A stretch of DNA of 64,000 nt, from assembly GCF_902806315.1 (NCBI RefSeq), contig NZ_CADCWD010000052.1, positions 1 to 64,000 of the forward strand, in the 5' to 3' direction. The first letter of the stretch is position 1. Every line of letters starts with the position of its first letter. The notes under the pieces were generated by a model. That model was given only the letters and a program-made list of their open reading frames with translations. It was not told where the DNA came from and did not search any database. Made by a program: the position numbers and the translations under genes. Source of the DNA: an uncultured Sphingosinicella sp. (GTDB lineage: Bacteria > Pseudomonadota > Alphaproteobacteria > Sphingomonadales > Sphingomonadaceae). Shown piece by piece: positions 37,655 to 45,904 of this stretch.

Positions 37655-37861
37655 TCAAACGAAGCAGTTCGCCGCGTCGGCATTCGCCGCTGCGACGAGT
37701 TCCTTCAGCAGCCTTTGACCACCCCACCAAAGTTCCGGCTCATCGCCGCACAGCCCGCACGCCACCTCAGCGGCGTGCGCCTCGTTGGAGGCTTCATATT
37801 CCTTGACGCTGTAGACCACCCCATCGGCCTCACCAATCAGACGCAGCTGAAATGTGCGCAT
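37655..37861 (-). CDS. Small unknown protein, 68 residues
   Basis: The ATG at 37861 (MRTFQLRLIGEADGVVYSVKEYE) is chosen over the track start 7 codons upstream. The sequence looks like a compact alpha/beta fold, with three Cys including CGLCGDEPELWWGG. It resembles short proteins of sphingomonads that have no assigned function. It is convergent with the sugar dehydrogenase. Confidence 0.6.
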   Translation of the reverse strand: MRTFQLRLIGEADGVVYSVKEYEASNEAHAAEVACGLCGDEPELWWGGQRLLKELVAAANADAANCFV

Positions 37862-38054
37862 TGTCGCCCCCCGAATAATCAAATGTTACGATTTAGTTAA
37901 CATCCTGATTCGCCCGGTGATTTTATATTCAGCCGTCCCGGCGGTCGAGTCACTCTGGTTAACGGCTCTTCGGCGGCGGAAATCCGGGCGAAAGGCCGCG
38001 CGACCGAGACGCAGCCGGGTTGCCAATGCGCGGGGGGATAGCCATTAGCCCATC

Positions 38055-38492
38055 ATGCTTTCGCAGCGTACACGCTACACGATCCGCGCCCTGCTGCACC
38101 TTGCCGACCGTTATGGCGAGGGGCCGGTGCAGCTGACGGAGATCGCCGAGGCGCAGAACATCCCCGCCAAGTTCCTGACGGTCATGCTTTCGCACATGCG
38201 CCGATCGGGCCTCGTCGAGACGATGCGCGGCCGCGAAGGGGGCTATTGGCTTGCGCGGGCCCCAGAAAAGATCAGCTATGGCGAGATCGTGCGGCTGACC
38301 CGAGGCTCGCTGGGGCTCCTGCCCTGCGCCAGCCGTTACGCCTATGAGCCGTGCAAGAATTGCGTGACCGAGGAAAAGTGCCGGCTTCATCGGGTGATGC
38401 TGATGGTTCGCGACGAGACGGCGCGCATCCTCGACGGCCTTAGCCTTGCAGACCCCGTGCCCGTCGAGGCGGAGTTGGGCGCCCTGCGTTGA
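38055..38492 (+). CDS. Rrf2 family transcriptional regulator
   Basis: This 145-residue protein has the Rrf2 start MLSQRTRYTIRALLHLADRYG and winged helix (LTEIAEAQNIPAKFLTVMLSHMRRSGLVETMRGREGGYWLAR). Four Cys at about 91, 100, 103 and 109 (PCASRYAYEPCKNCVTEEKC) fit binding of an Fe-S cluster, as in IscR, NsrR and RsrR. It likely senses redox, nitric oxide or iron-sulphur status. Its stop overlaps the TTG start of the FAD/NAD(P) protein gene, so the two are translationally coupled. Confidence 0.9.
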   Translation: MLSQRTRYTIRALLHLADRYGEGPVQLTEIAEAQNIPAKFLTVMLSHMRRSGLVETMRGREGGYWLARAPEKISYGEIVRLTRGSLGLLPCASRYAYEPCKNCVTEEKCRLHRVMLMVRDETARILDGLSLADPVPVEAELGALR

Positions 38493-39823
38493 ACGAGCCT
38501 CACGTCGCAATCGTTGGCGGCGGCTATTCCGGGACGCTTCAGACGATCGAGCTGCTGAACCGCGGCGCACGGGTGACGTTGATCGAGCGCGCCCCCCTGC
38601 TCGCGCGCGGCGTCGCCTACGGCACGGCTCATTCGGATCATCTCCTCAATGTGCGTGCGCAAGGCATGAGCGCCTTTGCGGAGCGGCCCTCCCACTTCGC
38701 GGACTGGCTGACGAGCAAAGGGCTTGGCGGCCCATCCGATTTCGCACCGCGCCAAACCTATGGCGCCTATCTGGGCGAGTTGCTCGAGGGTGCAAAGGCC
38801 AAGGATGGCGACCGCCTGCACATCGTCCGGGGCGAAGCGATCGACCTCACAACCAACGGTGTGCGCGAGGTTGTCCGTCTTCGCGACGGCAATGCTGTAG
38901 AGGCGGACACGGTGATTCTCGCGCTCGGCAATCTTCCGCCCGAACCGCCGCGTGGGATCGATCCGGACGCACTCGGCTCCGGCATCTATGCTTCGGATCC
39001 TTGGAAGGAGGATATTGCCGCAGGCCTAGCGAGTTCGGACACCGTGCTGCTGATCGGCACCGGGCTTACCGCGGTGGACGCGGCGTTGGCTCTCGACAGC
39101 GCCGGCTTCGACGGGCGCATCCTTGCACTGTCCAGACGTGGACTCCTCCCACGCGCACATTCCGATGTAGCGGTGAGCCCGCCCGCATTGGAGAAGCCGA
39201 TCCAGCCGAGGACGACAGAGCTCGTCCGCTACGTGCGGTCCGCGGCCAAGAGCACCGATTGGCGCTCAGCGGTGGATTCTCTCCGCCCGGTGACGCAAGC
39301 GCTTTGGAGCGCCGCGGGGGATGACGAGCGCCGACGCTTCCTGCGCCACCTCCGGCCCTGGTGGGACGTTCACCGGCACCGGATCGCGCCTTCCATCTCC
39401 GCGCGCATTCACGGAATGCAGAGGTCGGCGCAGCTCGAGGTTGCAGGTGGTAAGATCCTGAGTGTCTCCCCCGAAGAAGCCCATGCCCTTGCCCATTGGC
39501 GGCCACGCGGCTCCGGCACGGACGTCGCCGTTCGCGTGCGACGCATCGTCAACTGCACGGGGCCGCAGGCGGACATTCGCCGGGCGGGCGAGCCGCTCCT
39601 CGACGCTTTGCTCGCGTCAGGGCGTATCACACCCGACGCGCAACGCATCGGCATCGATGTCGATGCGGATTACCGCGCGCGTGACAGCGCCGGCTCGAGT
39701 GCGCGCAAACTATATGCAATCGGACCGATGACGCGCGCAGCCTTGTGGGAGATCGTGGCCGTTCCGGATATTCGGGAGCAGGTTCGTTCCCTCGCAGTCG
39801 CGCTCACCTCCACAGGAGCGTGA
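38489..39823 (+). CDS. FAD/NAD(P)-binding oxidoreductase (COG4529 type)
   Basis: This 444-residue protein starts with a Rossmann motif VAIVGGGYSGTLQTIELLNRG and contains ARGVAYGTAHSDHLLNVRAQGMSAF, the hallmark of the COG4529 group. A second dinucleotide motif is VLLIGTGLTAVDAALALDSAG. Near the end YAIGPMTRAALWEIVAVPDIREQ is also conserved. Substrate and reaction are unknown. The TTG start overlaps the Rrf2 stop (TTGA), linking it to a redox-sensing regulator. Confidence 0.85.
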   Translation: MNEPHVAIVGGGYSGTLQTIELLNRGARVTLIERAPLLARGVAYGTAHSDHLLNVRAQGMSAFAERPSHFADWLTSKGLGGPSDFAPRQTYGAYLGELLEGAKAKDGDRLHIVRGEAIDLTTNGVREVVRLRDGNAVEADTVILALGNLPPEPPRGIDPDALGSGIYASDPWKEDIAAGLASSDTVLLIGTGLTAVDAALALDSAGFDGRILALSRRGLLPRAHSDVAVSPPALEKPIQPRTTELVRYVRSAAKSTDWRSAVDSLRPVTQALWSAAGDDERRRFLRHLRPWWDVHRHRIAPSISARIHGMQRSAQLEVAGGKILSVSPEEAHALAHWRPRGSGTDVAVRVRRIVNCTGPQADIRRAGEPLLDALLASGRITPDAQRIGIDVDADYRARDSAGSSARKLYAIGPMTRAALWEIVAVPDIREQVRSLAVALTSTGA

Positions 39824-39893
39824 ACTTTTTGCCGGCCCTGCTGCGTCAATCAGGGACACGGAGTGGCTGAAAAAGACTTCCCGAATAGTTAAA

Positions 39894-39922
39894 TTTACAC
39901 TAGGCGGATTATATATTAATAA
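39894..39922 (+). promoter_or_regulatory. Candidate sigma-70 promoter of the PEP-CTERM gene
   Basis: TTTACA is followed after 17 bases by TAATAA within the most AT-rich short stretch of this area. The start codon lies 60 bp downstream with GGGGGG as ribosome site. Confidence 0.5.
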
Positions 39923-39981
39923 AGTCCGAATCATAGGCCGGGGGGCTTTTCGCTCGAAAGGGCGTTCCAAAAGGGGGGATC

Positions 39982-40695
39982 ATGCGACACCTAGTGATGG
40001 CTGCTGCGGCTCTGGCCGTCGCCTCTGCCACTCCTGCGGCGGCGGCCGTTATCATCAGTGCGGATCGGCTGTCGGCGAAGCTCACCACGAATGAGGCTGC
40101 CAGTTTCGCCGTCGAGACATTTGGATCTGCGGGCGATGCCGGGACCGACCTTTATGGTCTGCGCGCCCTGCTGCAGTTCGATCTGATCGGCGGGTTCAAC
40201 ACCAACGTGCTGACGTTCCGTTACACGCTCGAGAATACGTCCTTTGCCAACAATCTTGGCTCCAGCACGGCCGTTTTCGGCTTCAACGTCGCGCCGGACG
40301 CGACGCTCAAGGTGCTGACTGGTCCGTTCGACCTCGGCAAGGGCGGCAACTTCAGTGGCATGGGGAAGCGCGAGTTCTGCATTTACGATGGGTCCAACTG
40401 CAACGGCGGCGGCAATGAGGGTGTGTTCATGAACACCCCTCAAAACATCGCCAGCGGCAAGATGACGAAGGCAATCGGAACATTCACCCTGACCTATGGC
40501 AATCCGGGGCCCACCTCGATCGTGATGAGCGATTTCGTCACGCGCTGGCAGCGAGTGGGCATCAATCAGCAGCAGTCGGCGTCCGGATTCGGCAGCGTTG
40601 TGCCGGAGCCGGAAACCTGGGCGATGATGATTGCTGGTTTTGGCCTTGTCGGCGGGGCGATGCGTCTCCGCCGCCGCGAACTCGCAATCGCCTGA
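39982..40695 (+). CDS. PEPxxWA-CTERM sorting domain protein
   Basis: This 237-residue exported protein has a signal peptide (VMAAAALAVASATPAAAA). The C-terminal sorting signal is VPEPETWAMMIAGFGLVGGAMRLRRR, the alphaproteobacterial PEPxxWA form. Exosortase cleaves such signals during export of surface proteins, usually along with exopolysaccharide. The body is a Gly/Asn/Thr-rich beta domain with one Cys pair (FCIYDGSNC). No exosortase gene is in the window. It is convergent with the sensor kinase gene. Confidence 0.92.
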   Translation: MRHLVMAAAALAVASATPAAAAVIISADRLSAKLTTNEAASFAVETFGSAGDAGTDLYGLRALLQFDLIGGFNTNVLTFRYTLENTSFANNLGSSTAVFGFNVAPDATLKVLTGPFDLGKGGNFSGMGKREFCIYDGSNCNGGGNEGVFMNTPQNIASGKMTKAIGTFTLTYGNPGPTSIVMSDFVTRWQRVGINQQQSASGFGSVVPEPETWAMMIAGFGLVGGAMRLRRRELAIA

Positions 40696-40700
40696 AGTTC

Positions 40701-42041
40701 TTAGATCACGATCCGGAACAGGGCGCCGCCTTCGGGTGAGCGGTCGAGGCTGATCGACGCGCGGTGCGCCAGCACGACCTGGCGCGCCAGACTGAGGCCG
40801 ACGCCCGTGCCGCTGGCCTTGGTGGTGAAGAAGGGCAGGAACACCTCCTGCTGCAGCGACTCCGCCACTCCCGCACCGTTATCTCCCACCTCGATTTGAG
40901 TGCGGCCGCCCTTGGTGAGCGCGAACGACAGGGTAACGGTTGGCTCCGCTGCGTGAACAGAAGCGGCTTCCGCGCCATTCTTGAGCAGGTTCAGGAGCAC
41001 CTGGCACATGAGGTCGGGATCGACGTCCAGCGTGAGGCTCTCCGGAGTCAGGTCGAGCGCGAGAGCGACCGACCGGCCCGCATCGCTCGCCCGGAACAGG
41101 GATTTGAGTTCCCGTGCCCAGGGCAGCACCTCGAACTGCCGTCGCCGTACCTCTGGCGTGCGACTGATCTGCCGGTAGCTTTCGACGAAACCCATTACCC
41201 CGTCCGCCCGGCGGGCCAGCGTCTCGACGGCAGCACGTGCGTCGGCGACATCGGGGTCCGCGCCCCGATCAACCTGGGCCATCAGGTCGGCTGCGGTGTG
41301 CGCCAGCGAAGTGACCGGTGTCATGGAGTTCATGATTTCATGGGTCAGCACACGAACGATGTCACTTTGCGCCGCAAGCTCAACCGCATTGAGTTCGCTC
41401 TGGATCGGCTGGACCGCGATCACCCGCACCAGCCCCCCCAAACGGTGCACGGTCGCGGCGCTCACCATCGCGCTTTGCGGGATCGCGTCGAGCGTCAGCG
41501 GGACCAGCCGTGATGCGCCGGCACCCAGCTCAGTAAGCGCCCCCGCGAAGGATTTCCCGTAGGTCTCGAAATCCTCCACGCGCACGCCGTTGTGCCTGGC
41601 GAGCATCTTTCGTGCCGCCTTGTTGGCAAGTTCCACCTTTCCGGCGCCGTCGACGGTCAGCAACGCCGTTGGGGCGTCGTCCAGTACCGCCTCGAAAAAC
41701 CGATTGTCGTCGCTGAGGCGATGCCGCTCCTCCCGAAGCCGCCGGATGCCCTGTTCGAGCGCCTCGCCGAACTCGCCGAATCCGCTCCCCTGCCCCCGGT
41801 GCGAGAAGCTTTGCGAAAGGTCGCCGAATCTCACCGCGTCCACGAAGCGCGCCAACTCGATATTAGTCTGCTGCACGAACCGCCACACACCGACGATCGC
41901 TCCCAGGCAGATCAGGCCGGCCAGCAGCCGCGCTGCACCCAAACCTTCCACGTCGAGCGAATAGACGAAGCCGAACGCCGTCAGCAGCAGCAATGCCATG
42001 CGCCACAGCAGGCCGAAGATGAAGCTACGCCGGAGGCTCAC
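40701..42041 (-). CDS. Membrane sensor histidine kinase (NtrY-like) of the exporter system
   Basis: This 446-residue kinase has two N-terminal membrane helices (about 12-28 and 36-52) with almost no loop between them. A HAMP-like linker and a PAS domain (DDAPTALLTVDGAGKVELANKAARKML) follow. The HisKA region contains VRVLTHEIMNSMTPVTSL. The ATPase domain has LLNLLKNGAEA, EVGDNGAGV and GTGVGLSLARQ. It is encoded 30 bp downstream of the sigma-54 activator on the same strand and should be its partner. The tiny periplasmic part suggests it senses membrane state or a membrane protein. Confidence 0.9.
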   Translation of the reverse strand: MSLRRSFIFGLLWRMALLLLTAFGFVYSLDVEGLGAARLLAGLICLGAIVGVWRFVQQTNIELARFVDAVRFGDLSQSFSHRGQGSGFGEFGEALEQGIRRLREERHRLSDDNRFFEAVLDDAPTALLTVDGAGKVELANKAARKMLARHNGVRVEDFETYGKSFAGALTELGAGASRLVPLTLDAIPQSAMVSAATVHRLGGLVRVIAVQPIQSELNAVELAAQSDIVRVLTHEIMNSMTPVTSLAHTAADLMAQVDRGADPDVADARAAVETLARRADGVMGFVESYRQISRTPEVRRRQFEVLPWARELKSLFRASDAGRSVALALDLTPESLTLDVDPDLMCQVLLNLLKNGAEAASVHAAEPTVTLSFALTKGGRTQIEVGDNGAGVAESLQQEVFLPFFTTKASGTGVGLSLARQVVLAHRASISLDRSPEGGALFRIVI

Positions 42042-42071
42042 AACACGGCCGCCAGCGGAGATGCTGGCGAT

Positions 42072-43472
42072 CTAGAGCCCATGCTTATCCATGCGCCGGT
42101 AGAGCGATGCACGGGTCAGCCCGAGCTCCGCCGCGGCGAGCGAAATATTGTAAGAATGCTTCTTCAGCGCCGCTTCGACCATTTGCCTTTCGGCACGATC
42201 GAGGTTGAGATCCGCCGCGGCAGTCGGCGGCGGCGGGAGGGTTGTCGTCCTGGGCGTAAAGCTGCGGGAGAGCGAGAAATCCTCGACTGTGAATGCATCG
42301 TCGCCGGCGAGAATGACGGCGCGCTCCGCCGCATGCCGCAGCGCGCGCACATTGCCCGGCCACTCATAGGCAACCAGCGCTGCCGCCACCTCCGGCAGCA
42401 GGCGCCGCGAAGGCTTGCCATATTTTTTTGAATATGCCGCGACATAATGGTCGATCAGCAAAAGTATGTCTTCGCGCCGCTCGCGCAGCGGCGGAAGCTC
42501 GATTTCGACAGTGTTGAGGCGGAAGAGCAGATCCTGGCGGAAAAGGCCCTCGTCGCCGAGCCGCTCCGGCGGCAGGTTGGTCGCCGCGATCACTCGCACG
42601 TCGATCGGCACGGGCCGGTTCGCCCCGACCGGGATCACCTGCCGCTGTTCGAGGGCTGTTAGCAGCTTGGGCTGGAGGTGGAGCGGCAGGTTGCCGACCT
42701 CGTCCAGGAACAAGGTCCCGCCGTCAGCCGCCTGCAGCCGACCGATGCGGTCGCCGCGCGCATCCGTGAAGGCGCCTTTCACGTGCCCGAACAGCTCGGA
42801 CTCGAACAGATTCTCGGCTACCGCCCCCAGGTCCACGGAGACGAGCACCTGGTCCGCTCGGCGCGACCGGCGGTGGAGTTCGCGCGCGGCCAGCTCCTTG
42901 CCCGTGCCGTTCTCCCCTAGAATCAGAACGTTCGCCTCGGTGGGTGCGGCCCGCTCGATCAGTGACATGACTCGCGCCATGCCGGGCGAGCTGCCGAGCA
43001 GCATCGCTTCCGCGCCGGCGGCTGGCGCGGTCACCGCCGCAACGCGCTTGCGCTCCGTTTCGACCTTCTCGCGGGAATTACGAAGCGCCGCGGCGGTGCG
43101 AACGGTCGCGAGCAGCCGCTCGTTCGACCAAGGCTTGGATACGAAGTCGGTCGCCCCGCGCTTCATCGCCTCGACGGCGATCTGGATGCCGCCATGCGCC
43201 GTGATCATCACCACGACGGCTTCGGGATCCCGCTTCAATATTTCGCCGAGCCACTGGAAACCTTCAGCGGCATTGGTCGCCCCGCGCCCGAAATTGGCGT
43301 CGAGCAGGATAACGTCCGCCGGCCCCGCATTCATCGCATCGATCGCTTCTCCCGGGACTTGGAAGGTAGCGACGTCTTCGAATAGGTCGCGCAGCAGCAG
43401 CCGCGCCGACAACAGGATGTCGGGATCATCGTCGACGACGATGCACCGCGCGAATGCTTTCCCCCGCTTCAC
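42072..43472 (-). CDS. Sigma-54-dependent response regulator (NtrC family, GAFTDA variant)
   Basis: This 466-residue activator has a receiver domain (IVVDDDPDILLSARLLL, phospho-acceptor Asp58 in VILLDANFG). The AAA+ domain has Walker A GENGTGKELAARELH and Walker B GGTLFLDEVGNLPL, and a Fis-type helix-turn-helix ends it (NISLAAAELGLTRASLYRRM). The sigma-54 contact loop reads GAFTDA instead of the canonical GAFTGA. It starts with GTG after AGGAGAAGTAGG. It is divergent from the exporter operon, whose start region carries a -24/-12 promoter and repeated palindromes. Confidence 0.93.
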   Translation of the reverse strand: MKRGKAFARCIVVDDDPDILLSARLLLRDLFEDVATFQVPGEAIDAMNAGPADVILLDANFGRGATNAAEGFQWLGEILKRDPEAVVVMITAHGGIQIAVEAMKRGATDFVSKPWSNERLLATVRTAAALRNSREKVETERKRVAAVTAPAAGAEAMLLGSSPGMARVMSLIERAAPTEANVLILGENGTGKELAARELHRRSRRADQVLVSVDLGAVAENLFESELFGHVKGAFTDARGDRIGRLQAADGGTLFLDEVGNLPLHLQPKLLTALEQRQVIPVGANRPVPIDVRVIAATNLPPERLGDEGLFRQDLLFRLNTVEIELPPLRERREDILLLIDHYVAAYSKKYGKPSRRLLPEVAAALVAYEWPGNVRALRHAAERAVILAGDDAFTVEDFSLSRSFTPRTTTLPPPPTAAADLNLDRAERQMVEAALKKHSYNISLAAAELGLTRASLYRRMDKHGL

Positions 43473-43528
43473 CCTACTTCTCCTAAAGCCTCGACAAGGA
43501 TGCGCGAAACAATTTCCGTGCCAGCGGC

Positions 43529-43563
43529 CGTTCGAGATCGAACATGATGTCCGTTTGCGAACA
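43529..43563. promoter_or_regulatory. Paired upstream activator sites for the exporter promoter
   Basis: CGTTCG-AGAT-CGAACA (43529-43544) and TGTCCG-TTTG-CGAACA (43548-43563) are two copies of one 16-bp palindrome pattern, TGTYCG-N4-CGRACA. Their centres are 19 bp apart, about two helical turns. They end 55 bp before the -24 element and lie upstream of the regulator gene too. Confidence 0.7.
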
Positions 43564-43618
43564 CTCGCTGGCCGGCCGCTTCGTCGAGAAATCCCGCTTT
43601 TCCGCCAGTCCGACCAAC

Positions 43619-43634
43619 TGGCACGCCTTGTGCT
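43619..43634 (+). promoter_or_regulatory. Sigma-54 (-24/-12) promoter of the exporter operon
   Basis: TGGCACG-CCTT-GTGCT matches the sigma-54 consensus TGGCACG-N4-TTGCW with one mismatch, and the GG and GC are exactly 10 bases apart. Transcription would begin near 43645, before the 49-residue ORF. Confidence 0.8.
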
Positions 43635-43681
43635 CAGTATCGGGCACAGGGGTTCACAATAGTTTTTCGGGGAGACAGGAA

Positions 43682-43831
43682 ATGTCTAATCTACAGTCCT
43701 TGCTCGGCGGAGCGGTCTGGATGGCGATCGCCACCGTGCTGATGCTCGCCACCTTCGAGCCAGCGCCCGGGCTCGGCAGCGACGCGCAGTTCGCGGCAGT
43801 GAAGGTTGCCGCCGGCTATGCGGACGCTTGA
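43682..43831 (+). CDS. Small membrane protein, 49 residues, first gene of the exporter operon
   Basis: ATG 43682 follows GGGGAGACAGGAA. The protein begins MSNLQSLLGGAVWMAIATVL, includes one hydrophobic helix (residues 8-24) and ends AAVKVAAGYADA. It sits between the sigma-54 promoter and the adaptor gene; the longer track ORF would begin before the proposed transcription start. It could be a sensor, a regulator of the kinase or exporter, or a secreted cargo peptide. Nothing in the sequence decides between these. Confidence 0.65.
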   Translation: MSNLQSLLGGAVWMAIATVLMLATFEPAPGLGSDAQFAAVKVAAGYADA

Positions 43832-43840
43832 GACGCGATG

Positions 43841-43877
43841 TGTTCGCTGGCGAACGCGCTGTGTCCGAATTCGGACA
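43841..43877. promoter_or_regulatory. Second pair of regulator-type palindromes, before the adaptor gene
   Basis: TGTTCG-CTGG-CGAACG (43841-43856) and the perfect palindrome TGTCCG-AATT-CGGACA (43862-43877) follow the same pattern as the upstream pair, with centres 21 bp apart. They end 24 bp before the adaptor ATG. Confidence 0.6.
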
Positions 43878-43901
43878 ACAGGGCACCCAGGAGGGATGTG
43901 A

Positions 43902-45212
43902 ATGAGTGTGGTGAGAATGCAATCCGCGCCTGAGACCAAGGCGGTGAGCGGCGGCGGTATGGACCGCGTCGTCGAGAAGAAGGGCATCCCCCAGCGGGTG
44001 AAGCTCGGCATCGGCGCGGCCCTCATCGTCGCCGCCGCGAGCGGCTTCTACCTCATGGCGCCGGACGCGAGCAGCCAGACGATCGCGGCTGACCGGGTGA
44101 CCATTTCCACGGTGAGCCAGGGCCGCTTCGACGACTTCCTGCCGCTGCGCGCCCGAGTGACGCCGCTCGTCACTGTTTTCCTCGATGCGGTGGAAGGCGG
44201 CCGCGTGGAGAAGGTGCTCGTCGAGGACGGGGCCATGGTTCAGCAAGGCCAGCTCCTCGCCGCTCTCTCCAATTCCGACCTGCAATTGAACCTCCTCGCC
44301 CGACAGACGGAGGTGACGCAGCAGATCAACTCGATGCGCAGCCAGGAGCTCGCGCTGTCCCAGAACCGGCTCCAGAACGAGCGCACTCGGATCGAAGCGG
44401 AGCTCGCGGCCAGCAAGGCGCGTCGGCAATTCGAGATGCAGCGCCCGCTCGCGGACAAGGGCTTTGTGCCCGGCAAAACCTTCCGCGACAGCCAGGACGA
44501 GGCGCAGTCGGCCAGCCGACGCGCTCAGGTGGTCCGCCAGACCCAGGCGACGGACGAGAAGCTGCAATCCTCGCAGCTCGCTCAGCTCCGGGCCTCCACT
44601 ACGGCACTGAACGCGAGCCTCGGCATCGCCCGCGCCAGCCTCGACGCGCTCAACCTGCGCGCTCCGGTCACGGGCCAGCTCACCGCATTTTCCATCCAGG
44701 TGGGGCAATCGATGAACCGCGGCGAACGGCTCGGCCAGATCGACAGCGCCGGGCGCAACAAGCTGGTCGCGCAGGTCGACGAATTCTATCTCGGCCGCGT
44801 CGTGCCGGGCCAGATCGCCACCGCCGAATGGGGCGGCAAAAGCTACCGGCTGAAGGTCGCGAAAATCTACCCGCAGGTAAAGAACGGCACCTTCGAGGTG
44901 GACTTCCAGTTCATCGGGGCGGAGCCGCCCGAGTTGCAGCGTGGGCAAACCCTGCAGACGCGGCTGACGCTCGGCGATCCCGCGCCTGCTTTGCTGATCC
45001 CGAACGGCGCCTTCTACAACGAGACCGGCGGATCCTGGGTGTTCGTGGTGACGCCCGACGGCTCCGAGGCGATCAAACGCCAGGTCCGGCTCGGCCGCCG
45101 CAATGCCGATTATATCGAAGTGCTGGACGGGCTGGAGCCCGGCGAGCGCGTCCTCACCTCACCTTACACCGGTTTCGCCGACAAGGATCGGCTCGACCTC
45201 GCAGCCAAATGA
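43902..45212 (+). CDS. Periplasmic adaptor of the ABC exporter (HlyD/MacA type)
   Basis: This 436-residue membrane fusion protein has one N-terminal membrane helix (KLGIGAALIVAAASGFYLMAP). A lipoyl half-motif (GGRVEKVLVEDGAMVQQGQLLAALSN), a long coiled coil rich in Gln, Glu and Arg (about residues 120-225), and the second half-motif (RAPVTGQLTAFSIQVGQSMNRGERLGQI) follow. The C-terminal part is a beta-barrel domain. It should link the inner-membrane permeases to an outer-membrane channel. AGGAGGG precedes the ATG. The ATPase gene follows 11 bp after its stop. Confidence 0.9.
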   Translation: MSVVRMQSAPETKAVSGGGMDRVVEKKGIPQRVKLGIGAALIVAAASGFYLMAPDASSQTIAADRVTISTVSQGRFDDFLPLRARVTPLVTVFLDAVEGGRVEKVLVEDGAMVQQGQLLAALSNSDLQLNLLARQTEVTQQINSMRSQELALSQNRLQNERTRIEAELAASKARRQFEMQRPLADKGFVPGKTFRDSQDEAQSASRRAQVVRQTQATDEKLQSSQLAQLRASTTALNASLGIARASLDALNLRAPVTGQLTAFSIQVGQSMNRGERLGQIDSAGRNKLVAQVDEFYLGRVVPGQIATAEWGGKSYRLKVAKIYPQVKNGTFEVDFQFIGAEPPELQRGQTLQTRLTLGDPAPALLIPNGAFYNETGGSWVFVVTPDGSEAIKRQVRLGRRNADYIEVLDGLEPGERVLTSPYTGFADKDRLDLAAK

Positions 45213-45223
45213 AGGAGCCGTCC

Positions 45224-45904
45224 ATGCTTGCCATGCGTGATCTATCGAAGGTCTACCGCACCGAAACCATCGAGACCGCCGCGCTGGACGGGATCGAACT
45301 GGACATCGCCGCTGGCGAGTTCGTCGCGATCATGGGTCCGTCAGGGTGCGGCAAATCGACGCTGCTCAACATCATCGGCATGCTCGATAGCCCGACGAGC
45401 GGCTCCTACGTCTTCAACGGCCAGGAGGTGGCGGGGCTGCCAGAGGGCAAGCTCGCCGACGTCCGCAAGAAGAACCTCGGCTTCATCTTCCAAAGCTTCA
45501 ACCTGGTCGACGAGCTCAGCGTCCGCGAGAATGTCGAGCTTGCTTTGCTCTACCACAATGTTCCCGCCTCCGAGCGCCGCCAGCGCGCCGATACCGTGAT
45601 GGACAAGGTCGGCATCGGCCACCGCGCCAAGCACCGGCCGAGCCAACTTTCGGGCGGACAGCAGCAGCGTGTTGCGGTCGCCCGCGCCCTGGTCGGCAAC
45701 CCAAAGCTGATCCTCGCCGACGAGCCGACCGGCAACCTCGACACGCAGCATGGCGAGGAGGTCATGAAGATGCTCCAGGCGCTCAACCGCGAAGGATCGA
45801 CCATCGTCATGGTCACGCACTCACCGGGCCATGCCGATTATGCCGGGCGCGTGGTGAACATGCTCGACGGCCGCATCCTCCAGGAGAGGCGCCGCGCGGC
45901 GTGA
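45224..45904 (+). CDS. ABC exporter ATPase (MacB/LolD class)
   Basis: This 226-residue ATPase starts [27 protein letters not shown]. Walker A is [15 protein letters not shown], the signature [15 protein letters not shown] and Walker [14 protein letters not shown], with H-loop [11 protein letters not shown]. These are hallmarks of the MacB/LolD/FtsE class that works with FtsX-type permeases. ATG 45224 follows AAGGAG with good spacing; ATG 45209, overlapping the adaptor stop, is an alternative. It is the only ATPase for four downstream permeases. Confidence 0.95.
   Translation: MLAMRDLSKVYRTETIETAALDGIELDIAAGEFVAIMGPSGCGKSTLLNIIGMLDSPTSGSYVFNGQEVAGLPEGKLADVRKKNLGFIFQSFNLVDELSVRENVELALLYHNVPASERRQRADTVMDKVGIGHRAKHRPSQLSGGQQQRVAVARALVGNPKLILADEPTGNLDTQHGEEVMKMLQALNREGSTIVMVTHSPGHADYAGRVVNMLDGRILQERRRAA

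Noticed and set aside
39982-43472. Kinase and sigma-54 regulator as a PrsK/PrsR-type control pair for the PEP-CTERM gene
   Set aside because: PrsK-type kinases have many N-terminal membrane helices, while this one has two. The -24/-12 promoter and palindromes are at the exporter operon, and the PEP-CTERM gene has a sigma-70-like promoter.
43841-43901. A second sigma-54 promoter after the downstream palindrome pair
   Set aside because: No GG-N10-GC element of acceptable quality was found between the palindromes and the adaptor ATG.
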